From Paenibacillus zeirhizosphaerae (GTDB taxonomy: Bacteria; Bacillota; Bacilli; Paenibacillales; Paenibacillaceae): a stretch of DNA of 64,000 bases. A model generated the notes under the pieces. That model searched no databases. It saw nothing but the letters and a program-made list of their open reading frames with translations, and was not told where the DNA came from. How positions within the stretch are numbered: the first letter of the stretch is position 1; each line of letters opens with the position of its first letter. Positions 35,512 through 46,616 of the stretch are shown here, one piece after another. Position numbers and translations under genes: made by a program. The stretch is taken from contig NZ_JAPCKK010000011.1 in assembly GCF_030705605.1 (NCBI RefSeq), positions 1 to 64,000 on the forward strand. Direction: 5' to 3'.

Positions 35512-35538
35512 GGAAATTACTCATTTTTAAGGTACAGC

Positions 35539-37059
<1,521 letters not shown>

Positions 37060-37072
37060 TCACCCCTATCTT

Positions 37073-37618
37073 CTATACTCGTCTATTGAAAGACTTCTCC
37101 AGCCGCTCCAGCTTGCCGGCCACACTGCCGTCGAACATCGTGTCACCGATGACCACTTTCAATCCGCCGAGCAGTTCCGGGTCCACGATATTTTCCACCC
37201 GGATCGTTTTATTTACACGCGCACCGAATTGTTCGGCTACCGTCGCTTTTTCCTCGTTGCTAAGCGCATATACTGAGAACACTTTGGCATCAGCCACACC
37301 AAGCTTATCCTCCTGAATCGCCAGATAGCCATCCAGTAATGCGCTGAACAGATCGGCTCTGCCCCGCTGAATCATCAGCTTGATCGTACTGAGGACCGGA
37401 GCGGACAGCTTGTTCTCAAAGCTTCCTGCCAGCACCTGCAGCTTAACCGACTCCGTAACATTCGGGGAATGAATGAAATCCCGGATTTCCGCATCTCCTG
37501 AAACAGCCTCCACGAAGGCTCTGAGCTCCTGCTCTGTCTCCGTCACCTTCTGCTGCTGCTCGGCCACTTCAAAGAGCGCCTTTGCATACCGTTTGGCAAC
37601 TACAGTGTCCTGGCTCAT
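37073..37618 (-). CDS. atpH: ATP synthase subunit delta
   Basis: Peripheral-stalk subunit joining F1 to the b subunits. 181 residues, with VAKRYAKALFEVAEQQ at the N-terminus and VVIGDTMFDGSVAGKLERLEKSF at the C-terminus, as in OSCP/delta proteins. Its ATG overlaps the atpF stop (ATGA), so the two are translationally coupled. Confidence 0.97.
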   Translation of the reverse strand: MSQDTVVAKRYAKALFEVAEQQQKVTETEQELRAFVEAVSGDAEIRDFIHSPNVTESVKLQVLAGSFENKLSAPVLSTIKLMIQRGRADLFSALLDGYLAIQEDKLGVADAKVFSVYALSNEEKATVAEQFGARVNKTIRVENIVDPELLGGLKVVIGDTMFDGSVAGKLERLEKSFNRRV

Positions 37619-38103
37619 GCTCTGCCCCCTACCTCTTTCAGGTACTGGTCAACGAGCTCTTCCTGGACTTGATCTTCCTTGATTTCTTTCTGAATCAGCT
37701 TGGAAGCAATCTGCACAGATGCTTTGCCCACTTCGCTGCGCAGAGCGGCGATCGCTTTATTGCGCTCGCTTTCGATCTCGCGCACGGCTTCACCCTTGAG
37801 ACGGTCGGCTTCGCTGCGCGCCTCGCCAATAATTTGCTCAGCCTGTTTGCTGCCGGTTTGCTTCGATTGCTCAATGATATCATAGGCTTCCTTGCGCGCC
37901 TGCTGCAGAGCCTGCTTCTGCTCCTCAACATAGGCAGCCGCCTGTTCGCGGGTTTGTTTCGCTTCGTTCATTTGCTGAGTGACAAGCTCACGCCGCTTCT
38001 CCATGACGGAAAAGAGGGGACCGAAAGCGTAACGGGTCAACAGCCAATACAGAATCAAAAACGCAATTAACGTAAGAACGATGGATGTCCATTCTAAATG
38101 CAA
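37615..38103 (-). CDS. atpF: ATP synthase Fo subunit b
   Basis: Membrane-anchored peripheral stalk. One N-terminal helix (about 6-24, SIVLTLIAFLILYWLLTRY) is followed by a long charged Ala/Glu/Lys/Gln-rich coiled coil to residue 162. The start is TTG 38103 with AAAGGAG upstream. It overlaps atpH by 4 bases. Confidence 0.97.
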   Translation of the reverse strand: MHLEWTSIVLTLIAFLILYWLLTRYAFGPLFSVMEKRRELVTQQMNEAKQTREQAAAYVEEQKQALQQARKEAYDIIEQSKQTGSKQAEQIIGEARSEADRLKGEAVREIESERNKAIAALRSEVGKASVQIASKLIQKEIKEDQVQEELVDQYLKEVGGRA

Positions 38104-38214
38104 TTGAAGTCACTCCTTTCCGGTAAACGTCAGTTCCATTGACCTGATCATATTAGACTCAACAAAGAAGGCGCGGATGGCTGTGCCTTCCCCGCCAAAC
38201 CTTGTTCCATTCAA

Positions 38215-38454
<240 letters not shown>

Positions 38455-38531
38455 TTAGAGATGTGTAGTTGTGTTAAATAGATGTATTTGTAGTTAAGCG
38501 CGAAGCGAACTCCTGAACTTAACCTTGAAAC

Positions 38532-39350
38532 CTAGTGTTCATCATGCGTTTCTATTGCCTGAGAGATATAAACGAACGTCAGGATGGTAAAGACGAACGC
38601 CTGGATCGCTCCGACAAATATACTGAAGCCTTGCCAAACAACCAATCCGAGTACGGAAGCAATCGAACCCGCCACACCCAGAGCCCCCAGCTTGAGCAGC
38701 ACGGAAATCAGAACCTCGCCTGCGAAAATGTTACCGAACAAACGCATTCCGTGTGTCAGCAGCTTGGAAAACTGCTCGATCAGGTTGATAGGCAGGAAGA
38801 AAGGGAACGGCTGCACATAATGCTTAAAGTAAGCCTTGGTGTTCCGGAACATGCCCAGAATATGTACCAGCAAGAAGATCAAGCCGGCCAGCGCCATAGC
38901 CACTCCTGCATCCGCCGTAGGTGATTTCCACCACTGCACGGCTGCGTGAGGATGTTCCTCAGCATTCGCTGTGTGCGCCTCTGCAAACAGCTCTTGAACC
39001 GTAACCAGCGGTTTACCGAAGAAGGTTGCCTTAGCGGGATCTTCATAGTTCGTTACGATACCAAATGGCAGCCCCAGCATGTTGCTCACAAAAATGAACA
39101 TGAGCAGCGTCATGCCAAGAGCCAGGAAAGGCTTGCCTTTCTTCAAATCCATCGTGCTGGAGATCATGTTCTGAATAAACTCTACGACCCATTCCATGAA
39201 ATTTTGTAATTTCCCCGGATTTTCTACTGATAAATTGCTAGTAGCCAACCTGGCAAGAACAAACACAATGGTGCAGGTTACAAGCAGCATCAGTATGATG
39301 GACAGGTCAAAACGTAATCCGCCCAGTTCGATAATCGGTGATAAATGCAT
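38532..39350 (-). CDS. atpB: ATP synthase Fo subunit a
   Basis: Stator proton-channel subunit. 272 residues, about six helices. It contains the essential arginine region KLLTHGMRLFGNIFAGEVL (about 188-206) and the C-terminal FVFTILTFVYISQAIETHDEH. An extracellular loop of about 45 residues (about 118-150, rich in His/Glu/Ala) is longer than I would expect. Confidence 0.96.
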   Translation of the reverse strand: MHLSPIIELGGLRFDLSIILMLLVTCTIVFVLARLATSNLSVENPGKLQNFMEWVVEFIQNMISSTMDLKKGKPFLALGMTLLMFIFVSNMLGLPFGIVTNYEDPAKATFFGKPLVTVQELFAEAHTANAEEHPHAAVQWWKSPTADAGVAMALAGLIFLLVHILGMFRNTKAYFKHYVQPFPFFLPINLIEQFSKLLTHGMRLFGNIFAGEVLISVLLKLGALGVAGSIASVLGLVVWQGFSIFVGAIQAFVFTILTFVYISQAIETHDEH

Positions 39351-39368
39351 TTTTTTCTCACCCCTTTC

Positions 39369-39761
39369 TCAGCCTCGCTGTTTATCCTCCTGAAGTGCCA
39401 ATATGATACCTATAACTAGAAGAAGGAGTTGTCCGAAGACAAGACTTGCAGCGACCGCGATTTCATGAAAATAAGACGGGAACTCCAATGCGAGCACCAT
39501 GGCGAGAATAGAGGTTGCAACCCTCACGCCAAAGCCGAGTCCCATGATCCTCTTGCCACCTTCGCCTGCGGCTGCAGACGCCACCTTCCGGACTTTGTAG
39601 GACATATAAAGCACATTTAGACAGCTTACTACGGTTCCAAGAACCAAACCGTGACCTACATCACGGTGATGCGGCATCAACGCCGCCAGCAAGAAACAAA
39701 GAGCCATAAAAAAAAACGCGACAATCCACAATACTCTTTGAAATCTGGCCATTTCACTCAT
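39369..39761 (-). CDS. atpI: ATP synthase subunit I
   Basis: 130 residues with four hydrophobic helices; the AtpI family assists c-ring assembly and possibly Mg2+ handling. It lies just upstream of atpB and overlaps the preceding atpZ gene by 8 bases. The ribosome site is GAGGAA. The family match rests on topology and position more than on sharp motifs. Confidence 0.85.
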   Translation of the reverse strand: MSEMARFQRVLWIVAFFFMALCFLLAALMPHHRDVGHGLVLGTVVSCLNVLYMSYKVRKVASAAAGEGGKRIMGLGFGVRVATSILAMVLALEFPSYFHEIAVAASLVFGQLLLLVIGIILALQEDKQRG

Positions 39762-40008
39762 TGCTGTTCCTCAATACCTTTCTGATGACCATGGCAACGC
39801 TGACTCCACCGGCAGCCAACCCCACGAGAACGCTTACGGCAATCCATATACCTGTCCCTCCCAGCTTCTCATCCAGCCAGTTGCCTGCATAAAATCCAGC
39901 AAATGCGCACACAGCCAAATCAATGCCGAGAGCGCTGACAAGGCCAACTGCCTTCCAGGGATTCCCCCCGTTATTCCGGTTGTTATCCGGCTTCTCCGGT
40001 CTGGCCAT
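39754..40008 (-). CDS. AtpZ/AtpI family protein
   Basis: 84 residues, two helices: a charged N-terminus (RPEKPDNNRNN), then VGLVSALGIDLAVCAFAGFYAGNWLDEKLG and a second helix GIWIAVSVLVGLAAGGVSVAMVI. This is the pattern of the small AtpZ protein at the head of many ATP-synthase operons, which helps assembly or forms a Mg/Ca channel with AtpI. ATG 40008 has AGGGGTG 9 bases upstream; the longer frame to 40038 starts inside the promoter -10 box and can be excluded. Confidence 0.85.
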   Translation of the reverse strand: MARPEKPDNNRNNGGNPWKAVGLVSALGIDLAVCAFAGFYAGNWLDEKLGGTGIWIAVSVLVGLAAGGVSVAMVIRKVLRNSNE

Positions 40009-40036
40009 TTCCACGTCACCCCTGCAATTCCAGTCC

Positions 40037-40066
40037 ATTTTACTGAATGAGCAGACTTTTTGTCAA
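40037..40066 (-). promoter_or_regulatory. Promoter of the ATP synthase operon
   Basis: On the minus strand a perfect TTGACA (40061-40066), an 18-base spacer and TAAAAT (40037-40042). Transcription should start near 40030, about 20 bases before the atpZ start. Confidence 0.8.
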
Positions 40067-40132
40067 TGAACAGATTTTAGCGCCCTAAAGCGAAAAAACC
40101 GGCCCAAAGCAAGGCATTAAAGCAGTGTAACC

Positions 40133-40180
40133 CTTATAAACCGTACAGTTGAACTGTATGTTCAACTGCAGGTTTATAAG
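40133..40180. other. Long hairpin between mnaA and the ATP synthase operon
   Basis: A 48-base near-perfect stem-loop: CTTATAAACC (40133-40142) with GGTTTATAAG (40171-40180), and inside it CAGTTGAA / TTCAACTG around a 7-base loop. There is no T-tract on either strand. It lies 15 bases past the mnaA stop and probably protects or ends that transcript. Confidence 0.75.
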
Positions 40181-40194
40181 AACTTTATCCAAAC

Positions 40195-41349
40195 TTATTT
40201 TGTGAACATTCTGTGAAATTGTTCGGGGCGTTCCTCCCGGATACCGAAATGGTGAAGAATGGCATTGACAATTCTTACCGAAGCCTGCCCATCGCCGTAT
40301 GGATTAGCCGCCTTGCTCATCGCTTCATACGTTGCCGAATCCGTCAGCAGCGCCTTCGTGCGCTCATATACCTTTTCCTCATCCGTACCGACCAACTCCA
40401 GCGTACCGGCTTCGATGCCCTCAGGGCGTTCCGTGGTATCTCTCAACACCAGGACAGGCACACCAAAGGACGGCGCTTCTTCCTGCATCCCACCCGAATC
40501 GGTCAGAATCAGGTGCGTATGAGCGTAGAAGTTGTGGAAATCCACCACATCCAGTGGATCAATCAGCCGGATGCGCGGATGATCGCCCAAAATTTCAAAG
40601 GCTGGCTCTTTCACCGCAGGGCTCGGATGTACCGGATATACGATAGCCACATCCTCGAATTCATCCGCAATGCGCTTGACCGCGCGGAAAATGTTGCGGT
40701 GCGGCTCCCCCTGCGATTCACGGCGGTGTGCGGTCATCAGGATCAGGCGCTTGCCTTCCGCCCACTTCAGGACCGGATGCTCATAATCCTTGCGCACCGT
40801 ATATTGGAAGACATCAGTCACGGTATTACCCGTAACGTAGATGCGGTCTTCCGCCTTGTTCTCCCGACGCAAATTGCTCGCAGACCAATCCGTCGGCGAG
40901 AAATGAAGATCGGACAGTACGCCTGTCAGCTGCCGGTTCATCTCCTCAGGGTAAGGGGACAGCTTGTTCCACGTCCGCAGCCCCGCTTCCACATGTCCAA
41001 CCTGAATTTGCTGCATGAAGGCCGCGTAGCTGGCCAGGAAAGTGGTAAGCGTATCTCCATGCACCAGTACAATATCCGGCTTCGCTTCGCGGAGGACAGG
41101 CTCCAGGCCCGCCAGGACCCGCATCGTAATTTCGTTCAGCGTCTGCCGGTCCTTCATGACGTCCAGATCATAATCAGGGACGATCTGGAACACCTCCAGC
41201 ACCTGATCCAGCATCTGCCGATGCTGTGCCGTTACACACACGATCGATTCAATATGCTCAGGGTGACGCTGAAGCTCCAGAATAAGCGGTGCCATTTTGA
41301 TCGCTTCAGGGCGCACACCAAAAATTGTCATAACTTTTATTTTAGACAT
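40195..41349 (-). CDS. mnaA: UDP-N-acetylglucosamine 2-epimerase (non-hydrolysing)
   Basis: Interconverts UDP-GlcNAc and UDP-ManNAc in the cytoplasm, supplying the sugar used by TagA. The 384-residue protein has the family N-terminus KVMTIFGVRPEAIKMAPLI, VCVTAQHRQMLDQVL, VHGDTLTTFLASYAAF, LMTAHRRES and LTDSGGMQEEAPSFGVPVLVLRDTTERPEG (the UDP-binding region). It sits between upp and the ATP-synthase operon and is well placed to serve the 16-19 kb polymer cluster. Confidence 0.96.
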   Translation of the reverse strand: MSKIKVMTIFGVRPEAIKMAPLILELQRHPEHIESIVCVTAQHRQMLDQVLEVFQIVPDYDLDVMKDRQTLNEITMRVLAGLEPVLREAKPDIVLVHGDTLTTFLASYAAFMQQIQVGHVEAGLRTWNKLSPYPEEMNRQLTGVLSDLHFSPTDWSASNLRRENKAEDRIYVTGNTVTDVFQYTVRKDYEHPVLKWAEGKRLILMTAHRRESQGEPHRNIFRAVKRIADEFEDVAIVYPVHPSPAVKEPAFEILGDHPRIRLIDPLDVVDFHNFYAHTHLILTDSGGMQEEAPSFGVPVLVLRDTTERPEGIEAGTLELVGTDEEKVYERTKALLTDSATYEAMSKAANPYGDGQASVRIVNAILHHFGIREERPEQFHRMFTK

Positions 41350-41374
41350 GTCGGACTCCTTTTAACGGTTTCAC

Positions 41375-42004
41375 TCACTTGGTTCCGTACAGCCGGTCAC
41401 CAGCATCGCCAAGTCCCGGTACGATATAGCCATGATCGTCAAGACGCTCGTCCAACGCAGCTACATAAATATCAACGTCCGGATGCGCATCCTGTACCGC
41501 TTTGACTCCCTCCGGAGCCGCAATCAGGTTCATCATTTTGATCTGCGAGCAGCCGCGCTTTTTAAGCACATCAATAGCCGCTATCGCCGAACCGCCGGTC
41601 GCAAGCATCGGATCGATCACAATCAGCTCGCGCTCCGTTACATCCGTAGGAAGCTTCGTGTAATATTCTACAGGCTGCAGCGTCTCTGGGTCGCGAAACA
41701 ATCCGACATGCCCTACCTTCGCTGCAGGAATCAGCTTAACCACGCCATCCAGCATACCCAGCCCGGCCCGCAAAATCGGAACGAGCCCCAGCATACGGCC
41801 GGAGATGACCTTACCTTCCGTCTCCGCCACCGGGGTTTGTACCCGGATGCCTTCAAGCGGTATGTCACGCGTAATTTCATAAGCCATCAACGTGGCCACT
41901 TCATCCACCAATTCACGAAAATCCTTGGTATTGGTGCGAACATCGCGAATAAATGTTAGTTTGTGTTGAATCAAAGGGTGATCGCATATCACCAATTTAC
42001 CCAT
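41375..42004 (-). CDS. upp: Uracil phosphoribosyltransferase
   Basis: Salvages uracil to UMP with PRPP. 209 residues, the usual length. It shows the PRPP-binding loop [19 protein letters not shown] (about 129-147) and the uracil-binding C-terminus [23 protein letters not shown] precedes the ATG. A TATAAT at 42070-42075 on the minus strand is a likely -10, but no good -35 is seen. glyA-upp-atp is the Bacillus subtilis order; here an ABC importer and mnaA have been added. Confidence 0.97.
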   Translation of the reverse strand: MGKLVICDHPLIQHKLTFIRDVRTNTKDFRELVDEVATLMAYEITRDIPLEGIRVQTPVAETEGKVISGRMLGLVPILRAGLGMLDGVVKLIPAAKVGHVGLFRDPETLQPVEYYTKLPTDVTERELIVIDPMLATGGSAIAAIDVLKKRGCSQIKMMNLIAAPEGVKAVQDAHPDVDIYVAALDERLDDHGYIVPGLGDAGDRLYGTK

Positions 42005-42126
42005 AAAATGTCCCTCCGGTGTTCACTCGATAAAATGCCTGTACATACATACTGCCACAAATCCTGTTTATTATATCATTCCCCGCCATGATTTAACACC
42101 TACAGCGAGCCGAGTTTTCCGAGTAT

Positions 42127-43392
42127 TCACCTGAACTTCAAATTATTCCAGCTTTCCTGAAATTCCTGCAGCATTTCCTTCCTCGTAATGACACCAGCGA
42201 TATAAGCCTGCATGCTGCTGCTGTTATCATGATTGTATCCCTTTGGAAATCCCGGAAAATTCCAGGTCCAGATTTCACCTGACTTTGCATGCTCAGCCAC
42301 GACCATGCCAAGATCGCCGGTAACTCCCTCATTAGCTTCCATCGTCTTGAAGGCAGGCACAAACTGAAATTTCTCCGTAATGAATTTCTTCCCTGTTTCT
42401 GAAGTGACCAGCCAATTTAGGAATTCCTTCGCCTCCTCCTTTACCGGCGAATTCTTGTTCACCACCCAGTTCGCAGCTACCCCAACAGCCAGCTTGTCCC
42501 CCTGGGCGGAGTCATTATTGATCGGCGCAGGCAGCATGCCCAGATTGAGATCCGGGTTAATGCCGTCGATCTGCGGCTGCGTCCAGTTCCCCTGATGCAT
42601 CATAGCCGCCTGCCCGCTCGCAAACATCGTGACCTGCGCGTTGTAATCCGTCGTCAGCGGATAAGGATTCCCGTATTTCACCATCAAATCAAGCAGGTCG
42701 ACCCACTGCTCAAATACAGGGTTGCCGGGGATTTGCCCGCTCCCATCGTTAAGCCCTGCGATAAAGCCCGCCGGATCCTCCTGCTGGGCGAAAGGGATAT
42801 TGCCCAAATGATTTCCAAGAATCCAATACTCTGCAAAGCCGTTGGCAAAAGGCGTAATCCCGGATTCCTTGAGGCGTTGGGCCGTCTCCTCCAGCTCATT
42901 CAGCGTCCGCGGCAGCCCCGTAATCCCCGCTTTCTTGAAGAGATCCTTATTGTAAATAATACCGAAGCCCTCCAGATTCATGGGCTGGCCATAGATTTTC
43001 CCGTCCACGGTCATCGGTTCGCGGGCGAAATCGTCCAGGTCCTTCACCCACGGCTGATCAGACAAATCCTCCATGTATTCAAACCACGTTTCCCGGTCCT
43101 CATATCCCTCGTTCGTAAAAATATCAGGCTCGTCGCCAGACGCAAACCTGGCCTTTAGAGCAGATGCATAGTCGGAACCCCCGCCCACGGACTGAATGTC
43201 CAGCCTGATGCCCGGATGCGTCCTTTCATACTCCGCCTTCAGCTCCTTCAGCGGCTCCAGCAGCTCGACTTTAAACTGAAAAATATGAATCGTTTTCACA
43301 TCTTCATTTCCCCGCACAGCGTTTCCGCAGCCGGACAGGGTCCCCGTCATGGCAGTAACGAGCGCAAGGACAAGCATGATTGATCTCCTCAT
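42127..43392 (-). CDS. ABC transporter sugar-binding lipoprotein
   Basis: Extracytoplasmic solute-binding protein of the carbohydrate uptake-1 family. Lipobox LSGC (Cys22) after a signal peptide, 421 residues. Family features include HIFQFKVELLEPLKELKAEYERTHPGI near the N-terminus, NLEGFGIIYNKDLFKKAGI (about 139-157), FASGQAAMMHQGNW (about 253-266) and AKEFLNWLVTSETGKKFITEKFQFVPAF. Aromatic residues suggest an oligosaccharide ligand, but which one cannot be read. It is the third gene of a permease-permease-binder operon. Confidence 0.92.
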   Translation of the reverse strand: MRRSIMLVLALVTAMTGTLSGCGNAVRGNEDVKTIHIFQFKVELLEPLKELKAEYERTHPGIRLDIQSVGGGSDYASALKARFASGDEPDIFTNEGYEDRETWFEYMEDLSDQPWVKDLDDFAREPMTVDGKIYGQPMNLEGFGIIYNKDLFKKAGITGLPRTLNELEETAQRLKESGITPFANGFAEYWILGNHLGNIPFAQQEDPAGFIAGLNDGSGQIPGNPVFEQWVDLLDLMVKYGNPYPLTTDYNAQVTMFASGQAAMMHQGNWTQPQIDGINPDLNLGMLPAPINNDSAQGDKLAVGVAANWVVNKNSPVKEEAKEFLNWLVTSETGKKFITEKFQFVPAFKTMEANEGVTGDLGMVVAEHAKSGEIWTWNFPGFPKGYNHDNSSSMQAYIAGVITRKEMLQEFQESWNNLKFR

Positions 43393-43408
43393 CGTTTCAT
43401 CCCCCTGT

Positions 43409-44245
43409 TCATCCCTTTACCGCACCGGCCGCGATTCCCGACACGATGTATTTTTGCAGCGCCAGAAAAAAGATCACAATCGGCAGAATGCCGAGCACCA
43501 GTGCAGGCAGCGCCAAATCCCACTGCTTGGTGTACTGGCCGAACAGCGTGTAGGTCGCAATCGGAATCGTGCGCTTGTCCGGATATGTCAAGATCAGCGA
43601 CGGCAGCAGATAATCGTTCCATATCCAAAGTGTATTCAGAATGAGCACCGTAATCATCATTGGCTGCAGCAAAGGCAGCACCACACGGAAAAAGACGCCG
43701 TATCGGTTCGAGCCATCCACACGTGCCGCCTGTTCAATCTCAAGCGGAACTGTTTTGATAAAACCGTGAAACAGAAAGACGGACAACGGAGCGCCGAAGC
43801 CCAAATAACACAGGATCAGTCCAGCAATGCTGTTGTTCAGGCTGAGCATGTTCGAAATCTCCATCAGCGGCAGCATAATGGATTGGAACGGAATGACCAT
43901 TGCCGAGACGATCAGGCCGAACAAAATGCGGTTAAACAGCGTGTTATTCCGCACCATTTGGTAAGCTGCCATGGAGCTGATCAGCAGCAGCAGGACGTTG
44001 CTGACGAGCGTGACAAGCAGCGAATTGCCGAAGGCCGAAGGGAAATCGATGGATTCCCAGGCTGCTGCGTAGTTGGAAAAGTGAAAAGCTGTGGGCCAAG
44101 CCGCCGCATGGGTCAAAATTTCGCCAAAGGTCTTTACCGAATTGACCAGCAGAAAATAGAACGGGACCAGAAAAAGAAGTCCCGCCAGAATGAGCAGTAC
44201 CTCAACGAGAAAAGCGGCTATTCTGTAGCTGAATGCTCTTTGCAT
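43409..44245 (-). CDS. Sugar ABC transporter permease (MalG type)
   Basis: Membrane subunit with six helices in 278 residues. The EAA loop reads EQAARVDGSNRYGVFFRVVLPLLQP (about 194-218), the contact for the ATPase. It starts at the last base of the preceding permease stop (TAATG), so translation is coupled. Confidence 0.93.
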   Translation of the reverse strand: MQRAFSYRIAAFLVEVLLILAGLLFLVPFYFLLVNSVKTFGEILTHAAAWPTAFHFSNYAAAWESIDFPSAFGNSLLVTLVSNVLLLLISSMAAYQMVRNNTLFNRILFGLIVSAMVIPFQSIMLPLMEISNMLSLNNSIAGLILCYLGFGAPLSVFLFHGFIKTVPLEIEQAARVDGSNRYGVFFRVVLPLLQPMMITVLILNTLWIWNDYLLPSLILTYPDKRTIPIATYTLFGQYTKQWDLALPALVLGILPIVIFFLALQKYIVSGIAAGAVKG

Positions 44246-45126
44246 TACATTTCAACCTCCCTCTTCTTCGTCAGGCGGACCTGGATGCTAGTAATGATGG
44301 CTACGATCACAAAGAAAATTATCGCCTTCGCCGTGCCCAGGCCCAACCGGTTGTTCGTGAAGGCTTCGTTATAGATGTCCAGCGCAACCGATTCCGTGGA
44401 TTTGAACGGCCCCCCTTGAGTTAGGGCCAGGTTCAACTCAAACACCTTAAAGGACCACGAAATCGCCAGAAACAGGCATACGGTTACCGCAGGCATAATC
44501 AGCGGAATGACGATCTCACGTAAAATCCGCCACCGGTCAGCACCGTCAATTTGCGCCGATTCCAGCAGGGATTTGGGAACATTGCTAAGAGAAGATATGT
44601 AGATCACCATCAGGTACCCGGCATACTGCCAGACAAATACAATCACCGTGCCCCAGAAGGCAGTCGGCCCGTCTCCCAGCCACGGCATCGTAAAGAAAGA
44701 GAGCCCTGTAGCTTCCCCAACTGCCGAGAAACCCCTTACAAAAATAAACTGCCAAATAAAGCCGAGCAGCAGGCCGCCAATCATATTGGGCATGAAAAAC
44801 ACCGTCCGCAGAACATTCCTCGTCCGCAACGGCTTGGTCAGAAAATAAGCAAGCCCAAAGCCCAGCAGGTTCGTGAACAGAACACCACAGACTGTAAACT
44901 TGACCGTAAACCAGAAAGCCCCGCGAAAATCAGGATCCTTCAGGAAGATATGCACATAATTGTCCAAACCGATCCAGGTCACGTGCTCGGTTACCCCGTC
45001 CCAGTTCGTCATCGAATAATACAGTCCCAGGAAAAATGGAACGATCATAATCAGAATAAAAAACAGAGTCATCGGCCCGACGAATATAAACTGCTGCATC
45101 AGCCGTGCGGGTTTGCTTGAATTCAT
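44245..45126 (-). CDS. Sugar ABC transporter permease (MalF type)
   Basis: First gene of the importer operon. 293 residues, about six helices, EAA loop ESAQIDGADRWRILREIVIPLIMPAV (about 192-217). No ATPase gene is present in the operon; in Firmicutes such importers share a common MsmX-like ATPase encoded elsewhere, which is the likely partner. The position between upp and glyA interrupts a conserved gene pair. Confidence 0.93.
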   Translation of the reverse strand: MNSSKPARLMQQFIFVGPMTLFFILIMIVPFFLGLYYSMTNWDGVTEHVTWIGLDNYVHIFLKDPDFRGAFWFTVKFTVCGVLFTNLLGFGLAYFLTKPLRTRNVLRTVFFMPNMIGGLLLGFIWQFIFVRGFSAVGEATGLSFFTMPWLGDGPTAFWGTVIVFVWQYAGYLMVIYISSLSNVPKSLLESAQIDGADRWRILREIVIPLIMPAVTVCLFLAISWSFKVFELNLALTQGGPFKSTESVALDIYNEAFTNNRLGLGTAKAIIFFVIVAIITSIQVRLTKKREVEM

Positions 45127-45212
45127 AAGTATCGCTCCTTTACTGTGATCTGAATTTCACTTTTCGCTACGGGGCTATATGGCTATTACCCGAAAATGGA
45201 CCCAGCAAAGCA

Positions 45213-45254
45213 AAGAAACCGCCCGCATCCCTTATAGGATACAGGCGGTTTCTT
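45213..45254 (-). terminator. Terminator after glyA
   Basis: AAGAAACCGCC (45213-45223) pairs with GGCGGTTTCTT (45244-45254); on the minus strand a T-rich stretch follows. It separates glyA from the ABC importer. Confidence 0.8.
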
Positions 45255-45282
45255 GCATCAGCGCTATCGTTCAGACAGAGCC

Positions 45283-46533
45283 TTAGTATTGAATTTCCGG
45301 GTAAATCGGGAATTGATCGGTCAATTTGGTTACACGGCTGCGCAGCTCCGACAGCACAGTTTCATCCTGCGCATTTTTCAGCGTTTTGGCAATAATTTGG
45401 CCGATTTCAACCATGGCGTTCTCATCCATGCCACGGGAAGTCGCCGCAGGTGTACCGATACGGATGCCGCTTGTGACAAACGGGCTTGTCGGATCAAACG
45501 GGATCGCGTTTTTGTTAACCGTAATGCCGATCGAGTCCAGCACGTGCTCTGCGTCTTTGCCGGTAATGTTCAGACTGCGTGTATCAATCAGCATAAGATG
45601 GTTGTCCGTACCTCCGGAGACGATATTGACACCTTCGTTAATCAGCGTTTCGGCCAGTACTTGAGCGTTGCGCACCACTTGCTTCGCATACTCGGTGAAG
45701 GACGGCTGAAGCGCCTCTCCCAGCGCCACGGCTTTGGACGCGATCACATGCATGAGCGGCCCGCCCTGCGTGCCCGGGAATACAGCTTTATCGATAGCCT
45801 GCGCCCAGGCTTTGCGTGTCAGAATCATGCCGCCGCGCGGTCCACGCAGCGTTTTGTGTGTCGTAGTCGTTACAAAATGGGCATGCGGCACCGGATTCGG
45901 ATGAATGCCCGCAGCTACCAGACCTGCGATATGAGCCATATCCACCATGAATAATGCGCCCACATCGTTTGCAATCGAAGCAAAGGCTTCGAAATCAATC
46001 GTGCGGGGGTATGCGCTGGCACCGGCTACAATGAGACGCGGACGGTGCTTGAAGGCTGCCTTGCGCACTTCATCATAATCGATCAGGAAATTGTCCTCAC
46101 GCACGCCGTAAGCCACGAAATTGTACAGCAGGCCGGATGCGTTCACCGGGCTGCCATGTGTCAGGTGGCCACCGTGCGCCAGATTCATGCCAAGCACCGT
46201 GTCGCCGGTATTCAGTGCCGTCAGGTATACGGCGAGATTCGCCTGTGCTCCGGAATGGGGCTGTACGTTGGCATGCTCCGCACCAAACAGCTCCTTCGCA
46301 CGGTCACGTGCGATATTTTCCACAATATCGACATGCTCGCAGCCGCCGTAGTAACGCTTGCCCGGATATCCTTCGGCATATTTGTTCGTCAGAACAGAGC
46401 CCATCGCCTCGATTACGGCTTCGCTGACAATATTCTCAGACGCGATCAGCTCAATATTATTCCGCTGGCGCTTGAGCTCAAGCCCCATCGCCTCCAGCAC
46501 AGCCGGATCATTCTTGCGCAAATTTTCCATCAT
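45283..46533 (-). CDS. glyA: Serine hydroxymethyltransferase
   Basis: PLP enzyme converting serine and tetrahydrofolate to glycine and methylene-THF, the main one-carbon source. The 416-residue protein has the PLP-lysine motif [15 protein letters not shown] (about 222-236), [10 protein letters not shown] (about 93-102) and [14 protein letters not shown] (about 195-208). Two adjacent ATGs follow GGGGAGG. It is downstream of ywlG in one transcript led by a ZTP riboswitch, which fits its place in folate metabolism. Confidence 0.98.
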   Translation of the reverse strand: MMENLRKNDPAVLEAMGLELKRQRNNIELIASENIVSEAVIEAMGSVLTNKYAEGYPGKRYYGGCEHVDIVENIARDRAKELFGAEHANVQPHSGAQANLAVYLTALNTGDTVLGMNLAHGGHLTHGSPVNASGLLYNFVAYGVREDNFLIDYDEVRKAAFKHRPRLIVAGASAYPRTIDFEAFASIANDVGALFMVDMAHIAGLVAAGIHPNPVPHAHFVTTTTHKTLRGPRGGMILTRKAWAQAIDKAVFPGTQGGPLMHVIASKAVALGEALQPSFTEYAKQVVRNAQVLAETLINEGVNIVSGGTDNHLMLIDTRSLNITGKDAEHVLDSIGITVNKNAIPFDPTSPFVTSGIRIGTPAATSRGMDENAMVEIGQIIAKTLKNAQDETVLSELRSRVTKLTDQFPIYPEIQY

Positions 46534-46616
46534 GATAAAGTTCCTCCCCGCGATAATGATGTTTATTTCTATTCTTGATGCTTACTGTTGCCAAGGCGGT
46601 GCAGCGTATGGACGGT

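Noticed and set aside
40213..41505. 430-residue open frame opposite mnaA
   Set aside because: Antisense shadow; Arg/His-rich, spans a real intergenic junction.
43349..44374. 341-residue open frame opposite the MalG-type permease
   Set aside because: Antisense to a clear six-helix permease; Gln/Arg-rich product with no domain.
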